A stretch of DNA of 64,000 bases from Roseivivax marinus (GTDB lineage Bacteria > Pseudomonadota > Alphaproteobacteria > Rhodobacterales > Rhodobacteraceae): positions 186,001 to 250,000 of the forward strand of contig NZ_FOAI01000001.1 in assembly GCF_900109705.1 (NCBI RefSeq). The letters are read 5' to 3'. Of the stretch, positions 1 to 8,156 are shown piece after piece (position 1 is the first letter of the stretch; each line of letters begins with the position of its first letter). The notes below the pieces were generated by a model. The model searched no databases. It was not told where the DNA came from and saw only the letters and a list, made by a program, of their open reading frames with translations. The translations under genes were made by a program, and so were the position numbers.

Positions 1-13
1 AGGACGCGAGGGC

Positions 14-628
14 ATGGCGAACCACCTCTACCAGCGGGACCTGCCGAGCGGCCTCGACCTCGGGCCGGTGGTGGCCATCGACTGCGAGAGCATGGGCCTC
101 AACCCGAATCGGGACCGCCTCTGCGTTGTGCAGCTGTCCTCGGGTGACGGTGATGCGCACCTCGTGCAGATCGCCCGGGGTCAGACCGACGCGCCGAACA
201 TCGTGCGGCTTCTGACCGATCCCGCGGTGCTCAAGCTCTTCCACTTCGGGCGCTTCGACATCGCGATCCTGCTGCGGACATTCGGCGCCCTGACCGCTCC
301 GGTCTACTGCACCAAGATCGCGAGCCGTCTGGTGCGGACGTATACCGACCGGCACGGGCTCAAGGTCCTGCTGCAGGAGCAGGTCGGCGTCGACATTTCC
401 AAGCAGCAGCAGAGTTCCGACTGGGGGGCGGTGCAGCTGACCGACGCGCAGATCGGTTATGCCGCCTCCGACGTCCTGCACCTTCACAAGTTGCGGGACC
501 GGCTGGCCGCCATGCTCGACCGCGAGGGCCGCACCGAGATGGCGCAGGCCTGCTTCGACTTCCTTCCCATGCGCGCGCGTCTCGACCTGGCCGGCTGGCC
601 AGAGACCGACATCTTCGCGCATTCCTGA
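14..628 (+). CDS. rnd: Ribonuclease D, short form (3'-5' exonuclease)
   Basis: The 204-residue protein is a DEDD-type 3'-5' exonuclease, the RNase D family acting on tRNA precursors and other structured RNAs in the cytoplasm. The first exonuclease motif, with an Asp-x-Glu pair at residues 23 and 25 (AIDCES), is clear. It is followed by the FHFGRFD motif near residue 80 and by GYAASDVLHLHKL near residue 150, which gives the Tyr-x3-Asp motif. The protein stops after the exonuclease domain and lacks the HRDC domains of the 375-residue E. coli enzyme, as is usual for the short alphaproteobacterial form. It ends just upstream of the lpt genes and may be co-transcribed with them. The upstream context is outside the window. 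Confidence 0.9.
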   Translation: MANHLYQRDLPSGLDLGPVVAIDCESMGLNPNRDRLCVVQLSSGDGDAHLVQIARGQTDAPNIVRLLTDPAVLKLFHFGRFDIAILLRTFGALTAPVYCTKIASRLVRTYTDRHGLKVLLQEQVGVDISKQQQSSDWGAVQLTDAQIGYAASDVLHLHKLRDRLAAMLDREGRTEMAQACFDFLPMRARLDLAGWPETDIFAHS

Positions 629-643
629 CGGGGAGGGATGGCG

Positions 644-1255
644 ATGGCCCGGGGGGTGGGCTCCTATTCGCGGATCGTCTCCTGGCTGAAGCTGCTTCTG
701 CCGCTGGGCGCCCTGGCGCTTCTGTCCACGATCTTCCTCTTCGCGCGCAGCTCGGACCCGGTGGAGAACCTGCCGGTCGCCACGCGGGAAGGACTGGCGG
801 GACGCGCCTCCGAGATGGTGACCTCCCCCAGCTATTCCGGAACGACCGATGATGGCGCCATGCTGACGATCAGTGCCGAGAGCGCCCGCCCCGATCCGGA
901 CACCGAGGGCCGCATTCGCGCGCAGGCGCTCGATGCGGCGATGAGCTTCGAGGATGGCAGCCGCATCGACCTGTCGGCGCCCGAGGCCACCATCGACGAC
1001 GAGAGCGATGCCGCCCGGCTGACCGGCGGCGTGACGATCCGCAGCTCGCAAGGCTATCGCCTGACCACCGACGCGCTGGACGCCGCCCTGACCCGCGTCG
1101 AGGTGGAGAGCGACGGGCCGGTCGAGGGGCAGGGGCCGTCGGGCACGCTGTCGGCGGGCAAGATGCGCGTCGAGGCCGAGACCGGCGAAGGCGCAGATAC
1201 GGGCGCGGTGCGACTGCTCTTCACCGGGGGCGTCGACATGATATATCAGCCGTAA
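644..1255 (+). CDS. lptC: LPS export periplasmic-facing protein LptC
   Basis: This is LptC, the bitopic inner-membrane protein that passes lipopolysaccharide from the LptBFG transporter to LptA. One N-terminal membrane helix (about residues 15-33) is followed by a beta-rich periplasmic domain (LptC/DUF1239 type). I chose the ATG at 644 because a GGGAGGG ribosome site lies about 7 bases before it; the in-frame ATG at 638 is almost touching that site. The gene is followed 21 bases later by lptA and then lptB, the standard alphaproteobacterial order. Sequence similarity within LptC is low, so the call rests mainly on topology and context. Confidence 0.85.
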   Translation: MARGVGSYSRIVSWLKLLLPLGALALLSTIFLFARSSDPVENLPVATREGLAGRASEMVTSPSYSGTTDDGAMLTISAESARPDPDTEGRIRAQALDAAMSFEDGSRIDLSAPEATIDDESDAARLTGGVTIRSSQGYRLTTDALDAALTRVEVESDGPVEGQGPSGTLSAGKMRVEAETGEGADTGAVRLLFTGGVDMIYQP

Positions 1256-1276
1256 CCCCAGACCGGAGAACTCCCA

Positions 1277-1786
1277 ATGGTCCGCGCCTTCCTTCTTGCC
1301 GCCCTCCTTGCGGCCCCGGCCCTGCCCGTCCTCGCGCAGGGCACCGAGGTCGCGTTCGGCGGGATGCGGCAGGACAGCTCTCTTCCGGTCGAGATCAGCG
1401 CGGACCAGCTCGAGGTCAGCCAGTCCGATGGCACCGCGCTTTATACCGGCAACGTGGTGATCGGCCAGGGCGAGATGCGCCTCGCGGCCCCGCGCGTGCT
1501 GGTGGTCTACGGCGAACAGGCAGGCCGGATCGACCGGCTCGAGGCGTCGGGCGGCGTCACGCTTGTCTCGGGCGAAGAGGCCGCGGAGGCCGACCAGGCG
1601 GATTACGACATCGACGCCGGCACAGTCGAGATGACCGGCAACGTGCTTCTCACCCAGGGCCAGAACGCGCTGACCTCCGAGCGCATGGTCGTGGATCTCG
1701 ACACCGGAACGGCGCAGATGGCCGGCCGCGTGCGGACCGTGCTCCAGCCCGGCGAGGGCAACGGCACCGGCGGCGGGTCGCAATAG
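1277..1786 (+). CDS. lptA: LPS transport periplasmic protein LptA
   Basis: The 169-residue protein has a cleavable signal peptide (about residues 1-20, ending at PVLAQG) and a repetitive beta-strand body of the OstA/LptA jelly-roll type. Recognisable strand motifs include [23 protein letters not shown] and [23 protein letters not shown]. LptA forms the periplasmic bridge carrying LPS from LptC to LptD. The tail after residue 155 is Gly-rich and probably disordered. The next gene, lptB, begins 2 bases after its stop codon, so the two are translationally close and surely one operon. Confidence 0.9.
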   Translation: MVRAFLLAALLAAPALPVLAQGTEVAFGGMRQDSSLPVEISADQLEVSQSDGTALYTGNVVIGQGEMRLAAPRVLVVYGEQAGRIDRLEASGGVTLVSGEEAAEADQADYDIDAGTVEMTGNVLLTQGQNALTSERMVVDLDTGTAQMAGRVRTVLQPGEGNGTGGGSQ

Positions 1787-1788
1787 GC

Positions 1789-2550
1789 ATGGCCGAGAGT
1801 CCCGATCTGAGCGTGGCCGACGGGCCACACGGCCTCGAGGTGCGCCACCTGCGCAAGAGCTATCGCAAGAAGGTGGTGATCCGGGACGTGTCGATCTCGC
1901 TCGACCGGGGCGAGGTCGTGGCGCTGCTCGGGCCGAACGGGTCGGGCAAGACCACCAGCTTCTATGCGATCGCGGGTCTCGTGAACCCCGAGGGCGGTCA
2001 GGTGCTGATCGACGGGCGCGACGCCACTTACCTGCCCATGTATCGCCGCGCGCGCATGGGCATCGGCTACCTTCCGCAGGAGATGTCGATCTTCCGCGGT
2101 CTGTCGGTCGAGGACAACATCCGCGCGATTCTCGAGGTGAGCGTGCCGGCCGCGCACAAGCGCCGCCGCCGGCTCGAGGAGCTTCTTGGCGAGTTTTCGA
2201 TCGAGCACTTGCGCCGGGCGCCGGCCTTGGCGCTGTCGGGCGGCGAGCGGCGCCGGGTCGAGATTGCGCGCTGCCTCGCGGCGGATCCCAAGTACCTGCT
2301 GCTCGACGAGCCCTTCGCCGGGGTCGACCCGATCAGCGTCGGTGACATCCGCGGCCTGGTGGCCGACCTCAAGACCCGGGGAATCGGCGTTCTCATCACC
2401 GATCACAACGTGCGCGAGACGCTCGAGATCGTGGACCGGGCCTACATCCTGCACGACGGACAGGTGCTCATGTCGGGCACGCCGGACGAGGTCGTGCGGA
2501 ACGAGAACGTGCGCCGCGTCTACCTCGGTGACAATTTCCGGATCGGCTGA
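1789..2550 (+). CDS. lptB: LPS export ABC transporter ATPase LptB
   Basis: This 253-residue ABC ATPase powers LPS extraction by LptFG. Walker A is GPNGSGKT at residues 48-55, followed by the ABC signature LSGGERRR, Walker [11 protein letters not shown] and the switch histidine in LITDHNVRE. The Q-loop [17 protein letters not shown] is the form typical of LptB. A 15-residue N-terminal extension precedes the domain. LptF and LptG are not in the window, which is normal because they are usually encoded elsewhere. In many proteobacteria rpoN follows lptB; here a 246-base non-coding gap leads to hpf. Confidence 0.95.
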   Translation: MAESPDLSVADGPHGLEVRHLRKSYRKKVVIRDVSISLDRGEVVALLGPNGSGKTTSFYAIAGLVNPEGGQVLIDGRDATYLPMYRRARMGIGYLPQEMSIFRGLSVEDNIRAILEVSVPAAHKRRRRLEELLGEFSIEHLRRAPALALSGGERRRVEIARCLAADPKYLLLDEPFAGVDPISVGDIRGLVADLKTRGIGVLITDHNVRETLEIVDRAYILHDGQVLMSGTPDEVVRNENVRRVYLGDNFRIG

Positions 2551-2796
2551 GCGGCGTTGCGCGGCCTTCAGCATCGCTGACGGTTTCGTTTGACAGCCCG
2601 CGCCCTTCTCGCCTCAAATGGACAAATGACGTCGCGAGATCGCACCGGCCCGATGCATCGAGAAGCCCCCGGCTTCGGCGCATTTCCATGGGCCGCGATC
2701 ACCCCTCTCGGGCGTCGTTTCCACAGCAATACCGCAGGGGGCCGGGCCATGTCCGGCACCGGCCCGCGTGCGCCGTTCCCCAGGAGGAGCCTTTCC

Positions 2797-3366
2797 ATGC
2801 GTTACCAGATCACGGGCAAACAGATCGACGTCGGTGAATCGTTGCAGACACATGTGGAGACCGAGCTCGGGGCAATGCTCGAGAAGTATCCGGGCCGCCC
2901 CACCGATGCGAACGTCATCTTCTCCAAGTCCGGGCATGAATACGTGTGCGAGGCGGTGATTCACCTGTCGACCGGCCTGAACTGCACCGCGAAGGCCAAG
3001 GGCACCGAGATCTACGCCACGTTCGCCGACTGCGCCGAGAAGATGGACAAGCAGTTGCGCCGCTACAAGCGCAGGCTCAAGGACCATCACAAGGAGCGGA
3101 CGACTCCGGTTGAACTCTTCGGGGCCGCCTCGTATATCCTCGCCGGAACGGGAGAAGGCGACTCCGAGGTCGCTGAACCCGAAAGCTTGCAGCCGATCAT
3201 CGTGGCCGAGATGGAGACGAAGATTCCGTCCCTGTCGGTCGGTGAGGCGGTCATGCAGATGGAGCTTGCCGGGGCCCCGGTCCTGGTGTTTCGCAACGAG
3301 AAGAAGGACGGCGTGAACGTCGTCTACCGCCGCGACGACGGCAATATCGGCTGGATCGATCCGTAA
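2797..3366 (+). CDS. hpf: Long-form ribosome hibernation promoting factor
   Basis: The 189-residue protein has an N-terminal HPF/YfiA domain (residues 1-100, beginning MRYQITGKQIDV) that binds the 30S decoding centre in stationary phase. A C-terminal dimerisation domain (about 130-189, with PIIVAEMETKIPSLSVGEAV and YRRDDGNIGWIDP) lets long HPF form 100S ribosome dimers. I chose the ATG at 2797 because AGGAGGAG lies 8 bases upstream and the family starts there; the open frame continues upstream to 2590 but that part looks non-coding. The basic helix QLRRYKRRLKDHHK fits rRNA contact. ptsN follows after 57 bases. Confidence 0.95.
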   Translation: MRYQITGKQIDVGESLQTHVETELGAMLEKYPGRPTDANVIFSKSGHEYVCEAVIHLSTGLNCTAKAKGTEIYATFADCAEKMDKQLRRYKRRLKDHHKERTTPVELFGAASYILAGTGEGDSEVAEPESLQPIIVAEMETKIPSLSVGEAVMQMELAGAPVLVFRNEKKDGVNVVYRRDDGNIGWIDP

Positions 3367-3423
3367 CCGGCCGACCCCCGTCCACAGGGCGCGGCCCGAC
3401 GCCCCGGAAAAGAGCAGGCACTG

Positions 3424-3888
3424 ATGAACGTGATGGATCTTCTGAAGCCCGCGGCTGTCCGCGCGATTTCGGCCGCTTCGAGCAAGAAGCGCATGATGCA
3501 CGATATCGCCGATATTGCCGCGGGGGCCTACGGGCTGAACCCCGACCGCACGGTCGAGGCGCTGATGGAGCGCGAGAGCCTCGGACCCACAGGAGTCGGT
3601 CACGGCGTGGCACTGCCGCACGCGCGGCTTGCCGGGCTCGACAAGGTGGTGGGTGCGTTTCTGCTGCTGGAAAAGCCGATCGACTTCGAGGCAGTGGACC
3701 GTCAGCCGGTGGACATCGTCTTTGCCCTGTTCGCCCCCGAGGACGCGGGCGTCGAACATCTCAAGGCGCTGGCGCTGGTGTCGCGCACGCTGCGGGATCC
3801 GGCCTTTTGCGACAAGCTGCGGGCCAACCCGGATCCGGCGAAGCTCTATACCATCCTGACCGAAGTCGCCCCCGTAAAGGCGGCGTGA
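3424..3888 (+). CDS. ptsN: PTS nitrogen-regulatory EIIA component PtsN
   Basis: This 154-residue EIIA(Ntr) protein is the terminal phospho-acceptor of the regulatory PTS (PtsP-NPr-PtsN), which adjusts K+ and nitrogen/carbon physiology rather than sugar transport. The active-site histidine is H66 in GVGHGVALPHARLAG, the conserved PTS EIIA type 2 signature. Length matches the family. The order lptB-hpf-ptsN is the conserved rpoN-neighbourhood layout, here without rpoN itself. A weak GC-rich hairpin without a T-tract lies just downstream, before the convergent sulfotransferase gene. Confidence 0.95.
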   Translation: MNVMDLLKPAAVRAISAASSKKRMMHDIADIAAGAYGLNPDRTVEALMERESLGPTGVGHGVALPHARLAGLDKVVGAFLLLEKPIDFEAVDRQPVDIVFALFAPEDAGVEHLKALALVSRTLRDPAFCDKLRANPDPAKLYTILTEVAPVKAA

Positions 3889-3940
3889 CCGGCCCCGCGG
3901 CCGGGCCTTTCGGTCCGGCCGGAACCGCCCTGACCGGCGC

Positions 3941-5368
3941 TTATCCCCAGTCCGAGAAACCGAACATCAGGTAGTCGCGCGCGTAGGCGTCGCGGGACAG
4001 TTGTTCGAGCGTGTCGTCGTAGATGCGCGCAAGGCCGTGAGGCGCCGCCACCGGGGTCGGTTGCGGTTCGATCGCGGTCTCGCGGCCGACCTGCATGGCC
4101 AGCGCCGGCAGGTAGGCGGCCATCTCGTCCTCGCGCACGATCATGTCAGGCAGCGTGAACTCGGCCATGCCCTGAAGCGTCTGCGCCTGCCCGGCCCAAT
4201 GCGCGTCCACCCGGATCGGCGTCTGGCCGTTCAGATTGTCCTTGAGAAACCGCAGGAAGCCTTCGAACGCGGCGCGGTGTGCGTCGGCGTCCCAGTCGGC
4301 GCCCGGATCGCCCTCGGGCAGGGCGAGGTTATACTTCTTGCCGAGGAACCGACGGATCGCGGCGAAGGTGCCGGGGCCTGTGGCGAGGATCTTGTCGCAG
4401 AAGGCCGCGTGGGCGCGGGCCAGCGGATGCCGCACCACGGTAAAACTGCGGTGGCCGGGCCGCTCTCGCTTCCACTGCCGGAGGGTCTTCTGGCTGAAAT
4501 CGCGGGTCAGCGCATCGGCGTCCACGCCGTCGAGCGCGGCCAGCCAGGCGGTCACCGCCGCCTCGGGGCCCGAGCGGATCGGCATGTACAGAAGCGGCGT
4601 CTCGGCGCCCGCGACGTAGGAGGGCACCACCGGGCCGCGCCGCGGCTCGAAGTTCGGTGTCCGCGACAGGTCGAACCGGTCGATCCGTGCAAGCGCTGCT
4701 TCCATCTCGGGGAAGTTCGCGACCTTGCTTTCCAACGGTTCGGGGTTCTGCCGTTTCAACGAGGTGTCGAGGCTCTCCAGCCGGTCGGGAATGCCGAGCC
4801 ACGCGGCGATGCCGTTCATGACCTCAACGTCCTGAAGGTCCTCGTAAGCGACGTAAAAGGCCGTCTGACCGCTACGCTGGAGCGCGCGCAGCAGCGTGAT
4901 CTGGAATTCCTGAAGTCCGGCGAGATGCGTCTCGAATTCGGCGCGGTCGAAGCGGGCCTTGGCCGCCTCGCGGCGGGCGACGTTGGTCAGCTTCCACTGG
5001 CCGGTGGCCTGCGCGATCTTCCAGCTGACATAGCTGTCGACCGGGTTGCGGGTCAGCACGATCTTGGCCGCACGAGGGTCTGACAGGATGGCATCCAGAA
5101 CGCGAGGGTCGTGATCGTGGAAGTACCGGAAGCCCCCCATGCCGTGGCTGGCTCGCGCGATGTGGCGCAGAAGCCGCTCGGGGTGGGCGTCGCGCTCTTC
5201 GCGCGAGATCCCGAGTATATCGGTGGAATTCGGGTAGCCGATGAAGTGCGGGTTGAACGCCTCGCCGTGACAGGTGAGGGGCGGGAACGCGTTGAGGTTC
5301 GTTTCCAGAAAGTTCGATCCCGTCCGCATTTCTGCGAAGACGACGAAATAGTCGAAGCGGTCGGTCAT
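3941..5368 (-). CDS. Two-domain sulfotransferase (Stf0/NodH-like plus Sulfotransfer_2-like)
   Basis: The N-terminal half (about residues 1-200) looks like a PAPS-dependent sulfotransferase of Stf0/NodH type. It has a 5'-phosphosulfate loop RTGSNFL at residues 15-21 and a 3'-phosphate motif KIVLTRNPVDSYVSW around 103-116 with R107 and S112. The second half (about 255-470) resembles a different sulfotransferase fold, that of carbohydrate O-sulfotransferases. It contains a loop-like segment YMPIRSGPE, FTVVRHPLARAHAAF at 309-323, and a later HWAGQAQTLQGM segment like the H-x-x-P/Q region. The 475-residue length is about twice a single domain. It sits at the end of a glycosyltransferase series transcribed the same way, so the likely substrate is a surface glycan. 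The two-domain reading is by eye only. Confidence 0.75.
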   Translation of the reverse strand: MTDRFDYFVVFAEMRTGSNFLETNLNAFPPLTCHGEAFNPHFIGYPNSTDILGISREERDAHPERLLRHIARASHGMGGFRYFHDHDPRVLDAILSDPRAAKIVLTRNPVDSYVSWKIAQATGQWKLTNVARREAAKARFDRAEFETHLAGLQEFQITLLRALQRSGQTAFYVAYEDLQDVEVMNGIAAWLGIPDRLESLDTSLKRQNPEPLESKVANFPEMEAALARIDRFDLSRTPNFEPRRGPVVPSYVAGAETPLLYMPIRSGPEAAVTAWLAALDGVDADALTRDFSQKTLRQWKRERPGHRSFTVVRHPLARAHAAFCDKILATGPGTFAAIRRFLGKKYNLALPEGDPGADWDADAHRAAFEGFLRFLKDNLNGQTPIRVDAHWAGQAQTLQGMAEFTLPDMIVREDEMAAYLPALAMQVGRETAIEPQPTPVAAPHGLARIYDDTLEQLSRDAYARDYLMFGFSDWG

Positions 5369-5408
5369 CGGGCCTCTCGGACGCGGCGGCGGTTTTCGGC
5401 GCGGCGCG

Positions 5409-7106
5409 TCATCGCTTGATCAGGTAGGGCTTTTTCGCGGGCGTTGCGCCGCGGCGCGGCGCGGGGTCCACGGGGAAGTCGCCCATCAGGTAGGGGTGCA
5501 TCCCCTGGTTCTTGAGGTTTTGCAGAAACTGACCAAAGCCGGCCAGGTCGGCCATGCGCGGGGCCTCGGTCAGGCGGCGCTGCGCTTTCTGGCCGATCTC
5601 GTCCACGATGACCTGCAGGGGCTCCATCGGGGCCTCGATGAACTCGGCCATGGACCAGATGCGGATGCGGGCCTTCACGTCTGGACTGCGTAGCTCGTCG
5701 AGGAACTTGGCCTCGACCTTCTGAAGGGCGGCGGCCTCGCGGCGCAGGTCGGCGAAATCGCGGTTCGAGCGGAACAGCGGCACCGCCCAGGCCCCCGACA
5801 CGATCGAGATCTGCGCGTTCGGATCGCGCCCGGTGAACCAGTTGACCGACGGCGTGTCGTGTGGCCCGAACTGGAAGCACTGCCGCTCGCCGCGGGTGTT
5901 CCAGATCAGGTTGGTGAGGAAGGCGCGCGGGTTGGCGTCGCGGATCGCCGCGCTGTCCGACAGGGCCCCGTTCACCAGCGTCTGCCCGCCAGCGTAGTGC
6001 ACCCGATCAGGGGCGAAGAGGTGGCCGTGCACCTGCGCGTCGGTGGCGCGCGCGAGCCAGGTCTCGAAGTCCTCGAACAACTCGGCGAAGCCGTGGAAGA
6101 CGGAATACTTGCCCGCTGTCAGCCCATTTTCCCATCCCCAGTTCGGAAAGCGCGACTGCATGTAGAGGCCCGGGCGCCCCCGCGTCCGGCGGTCCACCGC
6201 CTTGGCGAAGATACGGTCGATCTTGCCGGGGTTGGGCTCGGCCTGGTTCTGGGCGGCGGCCTCTCCGAGGAAGGCGTCGTAAAGCCGCTGCGCGCGGGGC
6301 CAGATCTTGCGCGCAACGAAGCAGTCCGACCGCCGCAGAAGCTGCAGGTGGTCGTCGTAGAAGATGTGCGGCTTGCCCTGGAAATCGAACTTCGACAGCG
6401 TGAGCGACCGGCTTTCGATGTTGGTCGAGTAAAGCCGCGCGAGAGTCTGGAAGTAGCTCTCGTCGGGGATCCAGACCGAGCGGAAGTAGCGGTCGTATGT
6501 CGGGCGCTTGGGGTCCTGAAGGATCGCAGAAAGCGTCTGCCGGGTCAGGCACCACCATTGAGAGCCCATGTGCGGCACCAGCCCGCGCGGGATGCGGCGG
6601 CGGTAGCCCACGCGGCGCTGGAACGCCACGAAGCGGTCGAACAGCGTCCGATGGCGCCGCCACGAGAACGGGAACCGCATCGTGAAGCGTTCCTCGTCCA
6701 ACCCGCCCACGGTCCACGGAACCTCCGACGTGGTGGCGCTTTCGATGAAGTCGGTGCGCGGCCGCTCGGCGAGGTAGTCGATCAGCTCTTCCACCGGGCG
6801 CAGCGGCAGGCACGACCCCGACGCGAGGTAGACGTGGCGGACATCCGGAAACTCGGCCAGCATCAACTCGCTCGCATCCTGGCTGGCGGCGACAAGACCC
6901 CAGGTGCCCCACTCGCAGCGATGCCGGCGTGAGAAGCGGATCAGCGGATCGTCCGAAAGCCTTTCCCTGAAGTCGGCGTAGGCTTTCGACGCGACAGTCA
7001 CGTCGGTGTGGATCACAACCGGACAGCCCGCCCTCGTCCAGTGCCGGGCGACCTGCTCGGCTCGCCCGAACGCGGTGTGGATCAGCATGACGATCCCGAC
7101 GCTCAC
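5409..7106 (-). CDS. Branching-type (GT14/core-2-like) glycosyltransferase with C-terminal extension
   Basis: The 565-residue protein opens with MLIHTAFGRAEQVARH and VVIHTDVTV. The pattern YLASGSCLPLRPVEELIDYL, GSQWWCLTR, and PDESYFQTL follows; together these characterise beta-1,6-N-acetylglucosaminyltransferase/xylosyltransferase (GT14-like) enzymes. A further 280 residues after about position 280 carry no motif I recognise and look like the DUF5928-type tail seen in Rhodobacterales. I chose the GTG at 7106 because it overlaps the stop of the upstream glycosyltransferase by 4 bases (GTGA), which implies coupling; an ATG at 7088 is an alternative. Probably adds a branch sugar to a surface polysaccharide. 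The donor and acceptor are unknown. Confidence 0.8.
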   Translation of the reverse strand: MSVGIVMLIHTAFGRAEQVARHWTRAGCPVVIHTDVTVASKAYADFRERLSDDPLIRFSRRHRCEWGTWGLVAASQDASELMLAEFPDVRHVYLASGSCLPLRPVEELIDYLAERPRTDFIESATTSEVPWTVGGLDEERFTMRFPFSWRRHRTLFDRFVAFQRRVGYRRRIPRGLVPHMGSQWWCLTRQTLSAILQDPKRPTYDRYFRSVWIPDESYFQTLARLYSTNIESRSLTLSKFDFQGKPHIFYDDHLQLLRRSDCFVARKIWPRAQRLYDAFLGEAAAQNQAEPNPGKIDRIFAKAVDRRTRGRPGLYMQSRFPNWGWENGLTAGKYSVFHGFAELFEDFETWLARATDAQVHGHLFAPDRVHYAGGQTLVNGALSDSAAIRDANPRAFLTNLIWNTRGERQCFQFGPHDTPSVNWFTGRDPNAQISIVSGAWAVPLFRSNRDFADLRREAAALQKVEAKFLDELRSPDVKARIRIWSMAEFIEAPMEPLQVIVDEIGQKAQRRLTEAPRMADLAGFGQFLQNLKNQGMHPYLMGDFPVDPAPRRGATPAKKPYLIKR

Positions 7107-8113
7107 GCCCAGTTCCCCTTGGACATGAGGCCGAGAATCTCGAGCTGTCGCCAGTTGATGTAGCGCTCGGACCACTTGCACCAGAGCTGCGGATTCTCCT
7201 TCAGGCCGGCGGCGTAGGCCACGTATTCCTTGGACGCGCCATAATGCTCCCGGCGGGTCAGCTCTTCCTCGGCCTTGGATGTGAAGGTGTCGAGGAACTT
7301 GGTGTGCAGCAGGACGCCCGACGCCTTTTCGCCGCCCCACTCGTCGTAGACGAGATTCAGCCCGCGCGGCAGGAGCATGTGCGTGGACGACACGTAGGCG
7401 TAGCGCCGATCCCACTTCACCAAAGGAATCTTGTTGAGCGCCGGCGCCTTCTCGGGAGCCTCGGGGAAGAACACGCGCGACCGCGGGCCGCCCTGGATCC
7501 ACAGGTTGCCGAACCGCGGGTTGCGGGTGATCGTGTAGTTGCCGGCGTCGAACCACGGCGCGACCTCGAGCGGATCCTGACCGGCGCGGTAGGGCTCCTC
7601 GTCGATCCGGCCCTTGGGATACATGTCGAGCAGCATCGCCGAGAACGACTTGATCGACGACGCGTCGAGCCAGTCGGTCAGAGCCCGCAGGGGCCGCGTG
7701 TCGCAGAACGGGTAGAGGAACAGCTCGTCGGGATCGACCACGAGGCACCAGTGCCCGTGGGCGTACTTCATCTGGAGCCAGTTCAGCCAGTCGACCCCGA
7801 AGCGCGCACGCTTGTAGCTGTGGCGCGTGTGCCAGACCGACACGTCGGGCTGCGACGCCAGCCAGTCGAGCGACCCGTCGGTGGAGTCGTTGTCCACGAT
7901 CAGGAAGTGGTTCACCCCCATCTCGCGGTAATACTTGAGGAAGTAGGGCAGGCGGACGCCCTCGTTCCGCGCGGTCGAAAACAGCAGCAGGTCGGACGGT
8001 CGGATCTGATCGGTGCGGTTCGCGACGGGGGCGAGGTTGCGCCGTTTGCGGAAGGCGCGGATGCGCCAGCGTCGCCGCTGCAACCTCAGCCGGTATGACT
8101 GCCAGACCCCCAC
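7103..8113 (-). CDS. Glycosyltransferase family 2/92-like protein
   Basis: The 336-residue protein has the segment FSTARNEGVRLPYFLKYYREMG followed by FLIVDNDSTDGS and, near residue 125, the metal-binding motif LVVDPDELFLYP. These are the A-fold elements of GT2/GT92-type transferases that act on a side facing the nucleotide sugar pool. The N-terminus is strongly basic (RLRLQRRRWRIRAFRKRR) and may contact membrane lipid. The only upstream start codon in frame is GTG at 8113; no strong ribosome site is visible. Its stop overlaps the next gene's GTG by 4 bases. The specific sugar cannot be read from sequence. Confidence 0.85.
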   Translation of the reverse strand: MGVWQSYRLRLQRRRWRIRAFRKRRNLAPVANRTDQIRPSDLLLFSTARNEGVRLPYFLKYYREMGVNHFLIVDNDSTDGSLDWLASQPDVSVWHTRHSYKRARFGVDWLNWLQMKYAHGHWCLVVDPDELFLYPFCDTRPLRALTDWLDASSIKSFSAMLLDMYPKGRIDEEPYRAGQDPLEVAPWFDAGNYTITRNPRFGNLWIQGGPRSRVFFPEAPEKAPALNKIPLVKWDRRYAYVSSTHMLLPRGLNLVYDEWGGEKASGVLLHTKFLDTFTSKAEEELTRREHYGASKEYVAYAAGLKENPQLWCKWSERYINWRQLEILGLMSKGNWA

Positions 8114-8156
8114 GGGAAACCGCTGCCCTCATCATGTCCCGCGCGGGGGACGTCCC

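Noticed and set aside
2590-2618. TTGACA resembling a -35 element for hpf
   Set aside because: No acceptable -10 hexamer at 16-18 bases, so I do not call a promoter.
3901-3919. GC-rich hairpin between ptsN and the sulfotransferase gene
   Set aside because: Short 7-base stem with a wobble and no T-tract on either strand; too weak to call a terminator.
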